The position numbers were made by a program, and so were the translations under genes. From assembly GCA_048594885.1 (NCBI GenBank), contig JBMDXB010000142.1, positions 1-64,000 on the forward strand: a DNA stretch of 64,000 nucleotides, in the 5' to 3' direction. The stretch comes from JBMDXB01 sp048594885 (lineage in GTDB: Bacteria > Acidobacteriota > Vicinamibacteria > Vicinamibacterales > 2-12-FULL-66-21). Shown here piece after piece: positions 34,848-42,162 of this stretch (position 1 is the stretch's first letter; every line of letters starts with the position of its first letter). The notes beneath the pieces were generated by a model. The model saw nothing but the letters and a program-made list of their open reading frames with translations, had not been told where the DNA came from and did not search any database.

Positions 34848-35759
34848 TCAGTGCACCGTCGCGGCGGGCGGCGCGTACATCTGCCGGACGTATTCTTCGA
34901 GCTTGAACGCCTCGATCTCGAGGTCCGCGACGGGCAGCGGCGCGAGCGTGGCCAGGAGCGGCCCGACAGGTCCCTGCATTTCGACGATCCAGCGCTGTGG
35001 CGTGCGTTCGATGATGCGCAGCCCGTCGATCGAGAGGTCCGGCGGCACGGCACGCGTGAAGTGAATCGTCACGCGGCGCGGTGATTTGCGGCGCAGTTCC
35101 TCGATCGTGTCGACCGCCACCAGGCGGCCCGCACGGATCAGTGCAACGCGTTCGCACATGACCTCGACCTCGGCGAGCACGTGCGACGAGAGAAAGACGG
35201 TCGTGTGTCCGCCGCGCTTCAGATCCGCGAGCGTGTCGCGGAACGCCTGCACCATCAGCGGATCGAGCCCCGAGGTCGGCTCGTCGAGGATGACGACCGG
35301 CGGCTGCGCCATGAGCGCCTGGATGATGCCGATCTTCTGCTTCATCCCGTGCGACTGATCGCGCAGCTTGCGTCTGAGATCGACGTCGCTGACGTCGAAC
35401 CGCTTCAGCAGCGCGGCGAGGTACGACGCATCGACGGCGCGGCCGTCGGCCTTCGCCAGGTACGTCAGGTAGCCGTGCGCGGTCAGATCCGGATAGATCG
35501 GCAGCTCGCCGGGCAGATATCCGATGCTTCGGCGCGCGTCGATGCTGGCGCGGTGACAGTCGGCGCCCATGATCGCCGCCGACCCGCGCGTGGGCCGCAG
35601 CAGGTCGAGCAGCAGCCGGATGGTCGTCGTCTTTCCCGCGCCATTCGGTCCCAGGAAGCCGTAGATCTCCCCTTCGGCGACCTCGAGCGTGAGATCTTCG
35701 ACACCGACGACCGGACCGTAGTACTTGGTCAGCCCGTTGGTGCGGATGGCGGCTGCCAT
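34848..35759 (-). CDS. ABC exporter ATP-binding protein
   Basis: 303 aa from ATG 35759. Walker A GPNGAGKTTT (about 38-47), Q-loop region GYLPGELPIYP, signature-like SHGMKQK, Walker B VVILDEPTSGLD, H-loop LSSHVL. The C-terminal 80 residues form the small domain common to CcmA/DrrA-like exporters. It energises the permease directly downstream. The upstream reading to 35924 runs through palindromic intergenic DNA and is not used. Confidence 0.92.
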   Translation of the reverse strand: MAAAIRTNGLTKYYGPVVGVEDLTLEVAEGEIYGFLGPNGAGKTTTIRLLLDLLRPTRGSAAIMGADCHRASIDARRSIGYLPGELPIYPDLTAHGYLTYLAKADGRAVDASYLAALLKRFDVSDVDLRRKLRDQSHGMKQKIGIIQALMAQPPVVILDEPTSGLDPLMVQAFRDTLADLKRGGHTTVFLSSHVLAEVEVMCERVALIRAGRLVAVDTIEELRRKSPRRVTIHFTRAVPPDLSIDGLRIIERTPQRWIVEMQGPVGPLLATLAPLPVADLEIEAFKLEEYVRQMYAPPAATVH

Positions 35760-35920
35760 CAATTGTCCCGGGGGACTTCGTCCCCCGGACCCCCTCGCGC
35801 CGTCGCTCGCGGGGACCCCCATGCCCCGCTCCGCTCCGGCGGGGCGCGCCTGTGGCGCGCCTACCGTAATGCCGCACGCTGTCAACGAGTTCAGAATCCT
35901 TGTTGCAGTCGGCATGGCGT
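35760..35920. other. intergenic palindromes between anti-sigma and ABC genes
   Basis: No gene. It holds GGGGGACTTCGTCCCCC (35770-35786), a perfect tetraloop hairpin with no following T-run, then CCCGCTCCGCTCCGGCGGGG and GGCGCGCCTGTGGCGCGCC with a CTAC end. These are GTAGGG-class or similar small palindromes. The hairpins could make ABC expression partly independent of the sigma/anti-sigma genes. Confidence 0.55.
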
Positions 35921-37009
35921 TCAACGCCGCGTCCTGGCGAGCGCGCGCAGCGCGCCGAGCAGCGCGTCAGCCGCAGGGTTTGCCGTGCCCTGACCGGTAA
36001 TCAGGATCTCGCCGTCCTGCCGCGGCAGCTCGAACGTATCGGCCGCCACCGTCGCGACGACGGACCGGTTGAGCAGCTTGTAGGACACTGAGTACGGCTG
36101 CTTCAGGAACGTGCCGCTCGCGGCGAACTCCTGGATGCGGAAGTCAGCCGCATCGACGACCAGCCGCGACTGCGTGAGGTCCAGCATCGCGTTCAGGTTC
36201 GCGGTGTTCACCTGTGGCATCTCGATCACGTACTGCTTGCCCTGGGGCGTCTCCACTTCCTGCAGCAGCTGCTGACCGCTGGACTGCATCATCGCGATCG
36301 ACGTCTCGAGATAGAGACGCTCCAGCTCGGGGAGCGTCGGCACATCGGTGGCCGGCACGGAGAACTCGAACCGGCAATACCGATCGTCGACCCGCATCAG
36401 CGACACACGCGTCCGCGCGATCGGATCCTGGGCGATCGACGTCAGCAGCCGCCCGTCCTGGCTGTACGACGCGAACTTGAACCGTCCCCGCGTGTCGTGA
36501 TCGATCGCCTGCCGAATCCGGTAGGTACCGTTGGCATCGTCCGGCATCAGGTCGCGCGGCATGCCGTCGAGTACGAGCTCGTACTCTCTGAGCTCGACGC
36601 CACGCTCGGCGGCCGACAGCGTGCTTGCCGATTTCGACAGGATCTCCGCCGCCGACACCGTCTCCGGACCGCGTACCGCGGGCACGATGAATACGAGCGC
36701 GACGACCGCGGCAACGACCGCCGCGGCGCTCCAGCCGGCACGTTGCCAGATCGGACGCGGCGTGACGTCGCGAAGCCGCGTCGCGCCTGCGGCCGGCTGC
36801 CCGGCGAGAATCGCGCGCTCGATACGCCCGGCCGCCGCGGACGGCACGGCCGTCCGCTCCGCGATCGCATGCTCGAGCGCCGCCAGGCGGCGCCGCCGCT
36901 CGTCGACGAGCTCCTTGCACCGCCGGCATTCGGCGGCATGGGCCATGGCATCGGCCGGCGCTTCGTTGTCGGCCGCCGCTTGAATTTCGACATCAGTCAG
37001 ACATCTCAT
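35921..37009 (-). CDS. zinc-finger anti-sigma factor with large extracytoplasmic domain
   Basis: 362 aa. The N-terminal cytoplasmic part has the ZAS motif H-x3-C-x2-C (HAAECRRC, near 30-37). One TM helix lies near 105-125 (AAVVAAVVALVFIVPA). The remaining 235 residues form a periplasmic domain with strands reminiscent of LolA/MucB-like sensors (REYELVL...GRFKFASYSQDG...RFEFSVP). It should hold the ECF sigma factor at the membrane until a cell-envelope signal arrives. Start ATG 37009 overlaps the sigma stop codon by 4 bp. Confidence 0.85.
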   Translation of the reverse strand: MRCLTDVEIQAAADNEAPADAMAHAAECRRCKELVDERRRRLAALEHAIAERTAVPSAAAGRIERAILAGQPAAGATRLRDVTPRPIWQRAGWSAAAVVAAVVALVFIVPAVRGPETVSAAEILSKSASTLSAAERGVELREYELVLDGMPRDLMPDDANGTYRIRQAIDHDTRGRFKFASYSQDGRLLTSIAQDPIARTRVSLMRVDDRYCRFEFSVPATDVPTLPELERLYLETSIAMMQSSGQQLLQEVETPQGKQYVIEMPQVNTANLNAMLDLTQSRLVVDAADFRIQEFAASGTFLKQPYSVSYKLLNRSVVATVAADTFELPRQDGEILITGQGTANPAADALLGALRALARTRR

Positions 37010-37533
37010 GACGACGATCTCCCGTACGCGTGAGAAAGGTTGGCGCCGGCCGCGTATGCGCGCTCCCAACGCTCGAGCGCTCGCGCGAGCAGCCGTCCGA
37101 CCGAGGAGGGCCTGATACGAGATGCGGCGGCGATCTCGCGATATGTCAGCCCTTGCGCGCGCAACGCGACCAGCAATCGATCGCGCCGCGAGAGTTTCCG
37201 CAGCGCATCGCGCACCGCCTGAAGATGACCGTCCTCGTCGCGCAACGCCGGCGGCGCGACCTGCGGATCGTGCTCCGCGGACCACGGCATCCACCGGTTC
37301 CGCCGCCGCATGCGATCGGTGCACGCGTGCGCGGCAACGGTGAACAGCCAGGCGCGCAAGTTGTCCGCCGCGCCACCGCCGTTGAGATGGCCGAGCAGCT
37401 TCAGGTAGGTCTCCTGAACGACGTCCTCGGCATCCTGATGGTGCCGCAGCACCACGAGTGCGAATCGATACAGCGCTCCGCCGTGCTGCTCGAACAGCGT
37501 CAAGACCTCGCGACGCGCGCTGTCAGGCTCCAT
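37006..37533 (-). CDS. ECF sigma factor
   Basis: 175 aa, with sigma region 2 (LYRFALVVLRHHQDAEDVVQETYLKLL, about 20-46) and region 4 (LSRRDRLLVALRAQGLTYREIAAASRIRPSSVGRLLARALE, about 113-153). It should direct RNA polymerase to its own operon and probably to other envelope genes. It is followed by its anti-sigma (4-bp overlap) and the ABC exporter. A strong ECF-like promoter lies upstream of its ATG. Confidence 0.92.
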   Translation of the reverse strand: MEPDSARREVLTLFEQHGGALYRFALVVLRHHQDAEDVVQETYLKLLGHLNGGGAADNLRAWLFTVAAHACTDRMRRRNRWMPWSAEHDPQVAPPALRDEDGHLQAVRDALRKLSRRDRLLVALRAQGLTYREIAAASRIRPSSVGRLLARALERWERAYAAGANLSHAYGRSSS

Positions 37534-37560
37534 TCATGCCTCTCGGCCGGACGTCTATAT

Positions 37561-37587
37561 AACGCGCCGGACCATCCGTTTGTGACA
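37561..37587 (-). promoter_or_regulatory. ECF-type autoregulatory promoter
   Basis: On the minus strand TGTCACA (37587-37581) and CGTT (37564-37561) are separated by exactly 16 bp, 28 bp upstream of the sigma-factor ATG. TGTCACA-N16-CGT(C) is a motif I recall for ECF41-type sigma factors and related ECFs, so autoregulation is likely. Confidence 0.6.
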
Positions 37588-37615
37588 GCCGGCTGACGGG
37601 GGAATAATCCCACGC

Positions 37616-38062
37616 ATGGACGCATTTCTCGACGCCGCGATCGCAGAGGCGGAGGCCGGCCTCCGTGAGGGCGGGATTCCAATCGGGTCGGTCATCGTCC
37701 ATCGGGGGCGCATCATCGGGCGAGGCCACAACCGTCGCGTGCAGCAAGGAAGCGCGATCCTCCATGGCGAGATGGATGCGCTCGAGAAGGCCGGCCGGCA
37801 GCCGGCGGCCGTGTATCGCGAATGCGTCCTCTACACGACGCTGTCGCCCTGCGCGATGTGCACGGGCGCGATCCTGCTCTACGGCATCCCGACCGTCATC
37901 GTCGGCGAGAACCGGACGTTCATGGGCGAGGAGGAGCTGCTGCGGTCACGCGGCGTGTCAGTGGAGGTACGGCAGGACCCGCGCTGCATCCGGATGATGG
38001 AGGGGTTCATCGCAGCGCATCCGAAGTTGTGGAATGAAGATATAGGCGTCCCTGGTCCCTAG
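37616..38062 (+). CDS. cytosine deaminase of the fungal (Fcy1) type
   Basis: 148 aa. CDA-superfamily zinc site: His50, catalytic Glu52 (LHGE), Cys79 and Cys82 (SPCAMC). The flanks match yeast cytosine deaminase closely as I remember it: GHN-R near 38, LYTTLSPC, CTGAI-x2-YGIP, VGEN, and a C-terminal W-EDIG. It would convert cytosine to uracil (and 5-fluorocytosine to 5-fluorouracil); a related nucleoside or tRNA deaminase is the alternative. After NEDIG the protein continues with VPGP and a TAG stop, all encoded by the word repeat. AATAAT ends 7 nt before the ATG. Confidence 0.85.
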   Translation: MDAFLDAAIAEAEAGLREGGIPIGSVIVHRGRIIGRGHNRRVQQGSAILHGEMDALEKAGRQPAAVYRECVLYTTLSPCAMCTGAILLYGIPTVIVGENRTFMGEEELLRSRGVSVEVRQDPRCIRMMEGFIAAHPKLWNEDIGVPGP

Positions 38063-38398
38063 TCCCTGGTCACGGGTCCCCGGTCACGGGTCCCCGGTCA
38101 CGGGTCCCGGGTCACGGGTCCCGAGTCCCCCCGGTCACGGGTCCCGAGTCCCCCCGGTCACGGGTCCCGAGTCCCCACGGTCACGGGTCCCGAGTCCCCA
38201 CGGTCACGGGTCCCGGCTCGTGACGAGGGACGTGACCTGTGACCAGGGACCTGTGACCTGTGACCAGGGACCTGTGACCTGTGACCAGGGACCTGTGACC
38301 AGTGACCAGTGACCAGTGACCAGGGACCAGGGACTAGGGACCAGGGACTAGGGACCAGGGACCAGGGACTAGGGACCAGGGACCAGGGACGCGCGTGT
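38047..38398. repeat. largest GGTCACGGGTCCC word repeat, inverted halves
   Basis: Covers the 336 bp between the deaminase and aspartokinase stop codons; no gene is present. To about 38220 words are GGTCACGGGTCCC with a regular 22-23-bp higher-order unit (GGTCACGGGTCCCGAGTCCCC, four copies); then orientation flips to GACCAGGGACCTGTGACC and finally GGGACCAGGGACTA. The left end supplies VPGP and the stop of the deaminase. The halves are complementary, so an extended hairpin or cruciform is possible. Confidence 0.9.
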
Positions 38399-39625
38399 CT
38401 ACGGCACCGGCTGCGGTTCGCGCTCGATGAACGTGCGGTGCAGCGCTTTCACCGCCTCGTCCACGCCGCCGCGATCGATCAGCCATGTCGTCCGGAACGA
38501 TGACGTCGACAGACCGCGCGTGGCGATACCGGCGCCGTCCAACGTCGACGTCCCTCGGCGGACAGTCTCGTGGCTCGCGTTGATTCCCGCGCCGACGACG
38601 CTCACGGCGCCGAGACCGTCGAGCAGCCGTACGCCGTCGCTGAAGGCGGTGCTCAGCTCAGCGCGCACGCGCGGCTCGTCGTGCAGGTTCTCGCGCGAGA
38701 CGATGAGCGTGACGCCGTCGCCAGGCGCGCCGTACGACGCGACGTGGAGCTGCTTCCCGGCGACGCTGCGGGCGTCGAGCATTTCCAGCAGCCGGGTGGC
38801 GTTGCCCGCGGCCTGCAGCACGATCACGTCCTTCTCGCTCGCCACGCCGACGACCGTTCCCGGCGGGCGTGGCGCGAACTTGCGGACGACGGTCCCATCC
38901 GCCGACGGATCCGCTCCGGGCAGCGGCGCCGACGTCGCGCGCGCGTAGATCGCGATGCCGGCCTGCTTGGCGAACTCCACCGCCTGCGCGTTGAGCACCT
39001 TCGCGCCCGACTCGGCGAGCTCCTGCGTCTCCTCGTACGACAGCACGCCGATCCGCTGCGCGCCGTTGACGACGCGGGGGTCCGCCGTATAGACGCCGTC
39101 GACATCGGAGCAGATCTCGCACCACTCCGCGCCGAGCGCCGCGGCCATCGCCACCGCCGTCGTGTCGCTGCCGCCGCGGCCCAGCGTCGTCACCTCTCGC
39201 CGGTACGAGACGCCCTGGTAGCCGGCGACGACGACGACGCGGCCGCGAGCGAGCTCGTCCTGCACGCGGAAGGGGCGCACTTCGATGATTCGCGCGTCGA
39301 TGTGGCGATCGTTGGTGATGATGCCCGACTGGCTGCCGGTGAAGCTGATGGCGTCCCCACCGAGCTCGCGGATGGCAATCGAGAGCAGCGCCATCGCGAT
39401 CCGCTCGCCGGCGGAGAGGAGCATGTCAAGCTCCCGGCGATCCGGATTCGGGGAGATCTTCTTGGCGAGGGCGAGGAGTTCGTCGGTGGTGTGGCCCATG
39501 GCGGAAACGACGACCACGACGTCGTGGCCCTCCCGCCTGGTGCGCATCACCCGTTCGGCGACCTGACGGATCTTGTCCGAATCCGCGACGCTGGTGCCGC
39601 CGTATTTCTGGACGACTGTCGACAC
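38399..39625 (-). CDS. lysC: aspartate kinase, monofunctional
   Basis: 408 aa. The amino acid kinase domain starts with QKYGGTSVAD (Lys7 is the ATP contact) and contains SAGERIAMALLS, GRGGSDTTAVAMAAAL and the GVYTADPR loop. Two C-terminal ACT domains (about 265-408) give feedback control by lysine or threonine. It phosphorylates aspartate, the entry to Lys, Thr and Met. I choose GTG 39625 because GGAG lies 8 nt upstream and the N-terminus then matches the family; ATG 39649 and 39718 are alternatives. Its stop is 9 bp from the large word repeat. Confidence 0.93.
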   Translation of the reverse strand: MSTVVQKYGGTSVADSDKIRQVAERVMRTRREGHDVVVVVSAMGHTTDELLALAKKISPNPDRRELDMLLSAGERIAMALLSIAIRELGGDAISFTGSQSGIITNDRHIDARIIEVRPFRVQDELARGRVVVVAGYQGVSYRREVTTLGRGGSDTTAVAMAAALGAEWCEICSDVDGVYTADPRVVNGAQRIGVLSYEETQELAESGAKVLNAQAVEFAKQAGIAIYARATSAPLPGADPSADGTVVRKFAPRPPGTVVGVASEKDVIVLQAAGNATRLLEMLDARSVAGKQLHVASYGAPGDGVTLIVSRENLHDEPRVRAELSTAFSDGVRLLDGLGAVSVVGAGINASHETVRRGTSTLDGAGIATRGLSTSSFRTTWLIDRGGVDEAVKALHRTFIEREPQPVP

Positions 39626-39673
39626 GCCGTTCGCTCCAGCAATCACCATACCGCCGTCTGCGGTCGGGGGTAC

Positions 39674-39754
39674 CAGGAGAACGGGAGAAAGGGGAGACAT
39701 GTACCTTTTCTCAGACAAGAAGAAAAAGAGTTCTCCCTTCCTCCCCTTCTCCTG
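39674..39754. repeat. long inverted repeat between divergent lysC and hypothetical gene
   Basis: Ends CAGGAG (39674-39679) and CTCCTG (39749-39754), arms of GGAGAACGGGAGAAAGGGG and its near complement, centre CTTTTCTCAGACAAGAAGAAAA. It is very similar in size, arms and centre to 271-347. It lies in the divergent promoter region of lysC and the 39800 gene. Confidence 0.75.
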
Positions 39755-39799
39755 CTATACCCAGCGGTCGTGTAGATTACTGGCGCGAAAGGCGGTCAC

Positions 39800-40411
39800 A
39801 TGGGCGTTCTGCGACGGTGGTTCGGGCCGAGCAAGGAAGAGATCTGGCGGCAGCTCAGTGAGCGGATCGGCGGCCGCTACGTCGAGTCGCGGCTGCTGAA
39901 AGGCGACCGCGTCGAAGCGTCGCACGGCGACTGGACGGTCACGCTCGACAGCTACGCGGTTTCCACCGGCAAGGTGACGGTGGTGTACACGCGGCTGCGC
40001 GCCCCGTATGTGAATCCGACCGGCTTCCGCTTCACGGTCTACCGCAAGAGCCTCTTCAGCGGCCTGGGGAAGCTGTTCGGCATGGAGGACATCGAGATCG
40101 GCGACCCGCAGTTCGACGAGAAGTTCATCATCAAAGGCACCGACGACTCGCTCGTGCGCCAGTTGCTGTCGAATCCGAAAGTCCGCGAGCTGATGGCGCA
40201 GCAGCCGGACATCAACTTCAGCGTCAAGGACGACGAGGGCTGGTTCGGGCCGAAGTTTCCGGAGGGCGTGGACGAACTGCATTTCGTCGCCACGGGCATC
40301 ATCAAGGACCTCGAGCGCCTGAGGCTGCTCTACGAGCTGTTCGCCGAGACGCTCGACGAATTGTGCCGGATGGGATCGGCCTACGAAGGATCCGTCGAGG
40401 TGAAGCTCTGA
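39800..40411 (+). CDS. hypothetical protein, soluble
   Basis: 203 aa. No signal peptide or membrane helix. The N-terminal half is beta-rich (RYVESRLLKGDRVEASHGDWTVTLD start), the middle reads FDEKFIIKGTDDSLVRQLL and the C-terminal 40 residues form a helix (LERLRLLYELFAETLDEL). I do not recognise the family; the FIIKG-x-DDS pattern occurs in several uncharacterised bacterial proteins. ATG 39800 is preceded by AAGG; a TAGATT hexamer at 39771-39776 may be the -10. The serine hydrolase gene starts 10 bp downstream. Confidence 0.75.
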   Translation: MGVLRRWFGPSKEEIWRQLSERIGGRYVESRLLKGDRVEASHGDWTVTLDSYAVSTGKVTVVYTRLRAPYVNPTGFRFTVYRKSLFSGLGKLFGMEDIEIGDPQFDEKFIIKGTDDSLVRQLLSNPKVRELMAQQPDINFSVKDDEGWFGPKFPEGVDELHFVATGIIKDLERLRLLYELFAETLDELCRMGSAYEGSVEVKL

Positions 40412-40421
40412 GGTGCGTGCG

Positions 40422-41510
40422 ATGACGAACAGACGCCGATCCTCCATCCTGCTTGCGATTGTGCTCGCTGCCGCGTGCGCGGCACGGAGCGGCAAGCCGG
40501 CGGCGAGTCCCGCCGTCGCGCGCATCTTCCCCGGCGCGTCGTGGGAGACGATCGCCGACCCGAAGACGGCGGGCTACTGTGCCGACAAGCTCGAGCTCGT
40601 CACCGCGCGCGCGAAGGAGCTCCCCACGACGGCGATGATGGCGGTCGCGGGCGGACGCGTGCTGTACGAGTACGGCGATGTCACCACGGTCAGCTATCTC
40701 GCTTCGGTGAGGAAGAGCGTGCTGGCGATGTTGTTCGGGAACTACGTCGCGAGCGGCAGAATTCGGCTCGACAAGACGCTCGCCGAGCTGAAGATCGACG
40801 ACATCGGCGGCTTGTCGGACAGCGAGAAGGAAGCGACGATTGCCGACCTGCTCGGCGCGCGTTCGGGCGTCTATCACCCGGCGTCGAACGCCGGCGACAA
40901 CCTGGCCGACGCGCCGCCGCGCGGCTCGCAGAAGCACGGCACCCACTTCCTCTATTCCAACTGGGATTTCAACGCGCTCGGAACGATCTTCGAGCAGGAG
41001 ACCGGGCAGAACATCTACGACGCGCTCGAGCGTGATCTCGCGCGGCCGATCGGCGTGCAGGAGTTCGATCGGTCGACGCACCGGCGCACCGGCGATTCGA
41101 AGCAGTCGATGCACCTCGCGTATCACATGAACTTCTCGACGCGCGACATGGCGCGGATCGGCTATCTCATGCTGCGCGAGGGCACCTGGAACGGCCAGCA
41201 GCTCGTGCCACGCGACTGGGCGAGGCGGATCGTCACTGCCGTCACGCGGGTGCATGAGATGAACCCGCCAGCCAACCGGAGGGGTCCCTTCGGCTACGGC
41301 TATCTGTGGTGGGTCTGGGACGGCCAGTTCGCCACAGGGCCGTTCGAGGGCGCGTACTCCGGCCGCGGCGCGATTGGGCAGTACATCACCGTCTTTCCCA
41401 AGCTCGATCTCGTCATCGCGCACAAGACGCGCCCCGGCCGCGGCTCGGTGTCGTGGGCGCAGTACATGGAACTCGTCGATCGGCTGATGGCCGCCAGGTG
41501 CATGAGCTGA
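40422..41510 (+). CDS. serine hydrolase, beta-lactamase/DD-peptidase (class C) family, lipoprotein
   Basis: 362 aa from ATG 40422. Lipobox LAAAC near residue 19. The catalytic motif Ser-x-x-Lys is SVRK in YLASVRKSVLA (about 95-105); the Tyr-x-Asn motif is YSN in FLYSNWDFNALG (about 182-193); a late IAHKTRPG may be the third (HKTR) motif. It may be an esterase, peptidase or transpeptidase of the cell envelope; true beta-lactamase activity is doubtful. A CACGGAGGA inverted repeat starts 12 bp after its stop codon. Confidence 0.88.
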   Translation: MTNRRRSSILLAIVLAAACAARSGKPAASPAVARIFPGASWETIADPKTAGYCADKLELVTARAKELPTTAMMAVAGGRVLYEYGDVTTVSYLASVRKSVLAMLFGNYVASGRIRLDKTLAELKIDDIGGLSDSEKEATIADLLGARSGVYHPASNAGDNLADAPPRGSQKHGTHFLYSNWDFNALGTIFEQETGQNIYDALERDLARPIGVQEFDRSTHRRTGDSKQSMHLAYHMNFSTRDMARIGYLMLREGTWNGQQLVPRDWARRIVTAVTRVHEMNPPANRRGPFGYGYLWWVWDGQFATGPFEGAYSGRGAIGQYITVFPKLDLVIAHKTRPGRGSVSWAQYMELVDRLMAARCMS

Positions 41511-41522
41511 GGCGAAGTTGGC

Positions 41523-41653
41523 CACAGCGTTTTGACACGGAATACACGGAGGACACGGAGGAAACGGAGGTCACGGAGACAAATATTCACTCTTCATTGA
41601 GAAACTACCAGAAGACTCCGTGTTCTCCGTGACCTCCGTGTTCAAACGCTGTG
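41523..41653. repeat. CACGGAGGA word repeat with 19-bp terminal inverted repeats
   Basis: Ends CACAGCGTTTTGACACGGA (41523-41541) and TCCGTGTTCAAACGCTGTG (41635-41653) are inverted repeats with two mismatches. Inside, GACACGGAGGAAACGGAGG words on the left are mirrored by CTCCGTGACCTCCGTG on the right; the AT-rich centre (41580-41608) is unique. The layout is MITE-like, but no target-site duplication is obvious. It ends 21 bp before the yjbQ start. Confidence 0.8.
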
Positions 41654-41674
41654 TACCAAGTTGATTGGAGGACG

Positions 41675-42091
41675 ATGATCAGCACGCACAAGCTGCAGGT
41701 CACGACGCGAGGCCAGGGCGATACGCAGGACATCAGCGATCGGGTCGCCGCAGCCGTCGCGGAATCGGGCGTCTCGTCAGGAATCGCGACGGTGTTCGTC
41801 GTGGGCTCGACGGCGGGCGTCACGACGATTGAGTTCGAGCCGGGCGCCGTCTCCGACTTCAACGCGCTGATGGAGGAACTGGCGCCGCGCGGCGCCGACT
41901 ACCGGCATCACCTCCGTTGGGGCGACGACAACGGGTCGAGCCACGTCCGCGCCGCGCTGCTCGGGCCGTCCCTGACGGTCCCGTTCGCCGGCGGACGCCT
42001 CCTTCTCGGCACCTGGCAGCAGATCGTGCTCGTCGAGTTCGACACCCGCGGGCGCCGGCGCGAGGTCGTCGTGCAGATCCTCGGCGACTGA
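41675..42091 (+). CDS. YjbQ (UPF0047) family protein
   Basis: 138 aa, normal length. The signature is complete: HHLRWGDDNGSSHVRAAL (about 88-105), GPSLTVPF, and GTWQQIVLVEFD. The family (YjbQ) has weak thiamin phosphate synthase activity in vitro, but the cellular role is unclear. ATG 41675 follows GGAGG by 4 nt; the longer ORF start at 41651 lies in the repeat. It is not obviously linked to thiamin genes here. Confidence 0.92.
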   Translation: MISTHKLQVTTRGQGDTQDISDRVAAAVAESGVSSGIATVFVVGSTAGVTTIEFEPGAVSDFNALMEELAPRGADYRHHLRWGDDNGSSHVRAALLGPSLTVPFAGGRLLLGTWQQIVLVEFDTRGRRREVVVQILGD

Positions 42092-42162
42092 GCGCAAGTT
42101 CTTTGCTTCTGATAAGATAGCGGCTCTCTCCCGATCTCGAATTGTCCGTGTGAGGAACGCTT

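Noticed and set aside
38047..38398. Possible CRISPR array in the GGTCACGGGTCCC block
   Set aside because: Units are contiguous and drift without unique spacers, orientation flips in the middle, and no cas gene is near.
38309..38503. 64-codon plus-strand frame rich in DQGPGTR words
   Set aside because: Translated repeat running into the antisense of lysC.
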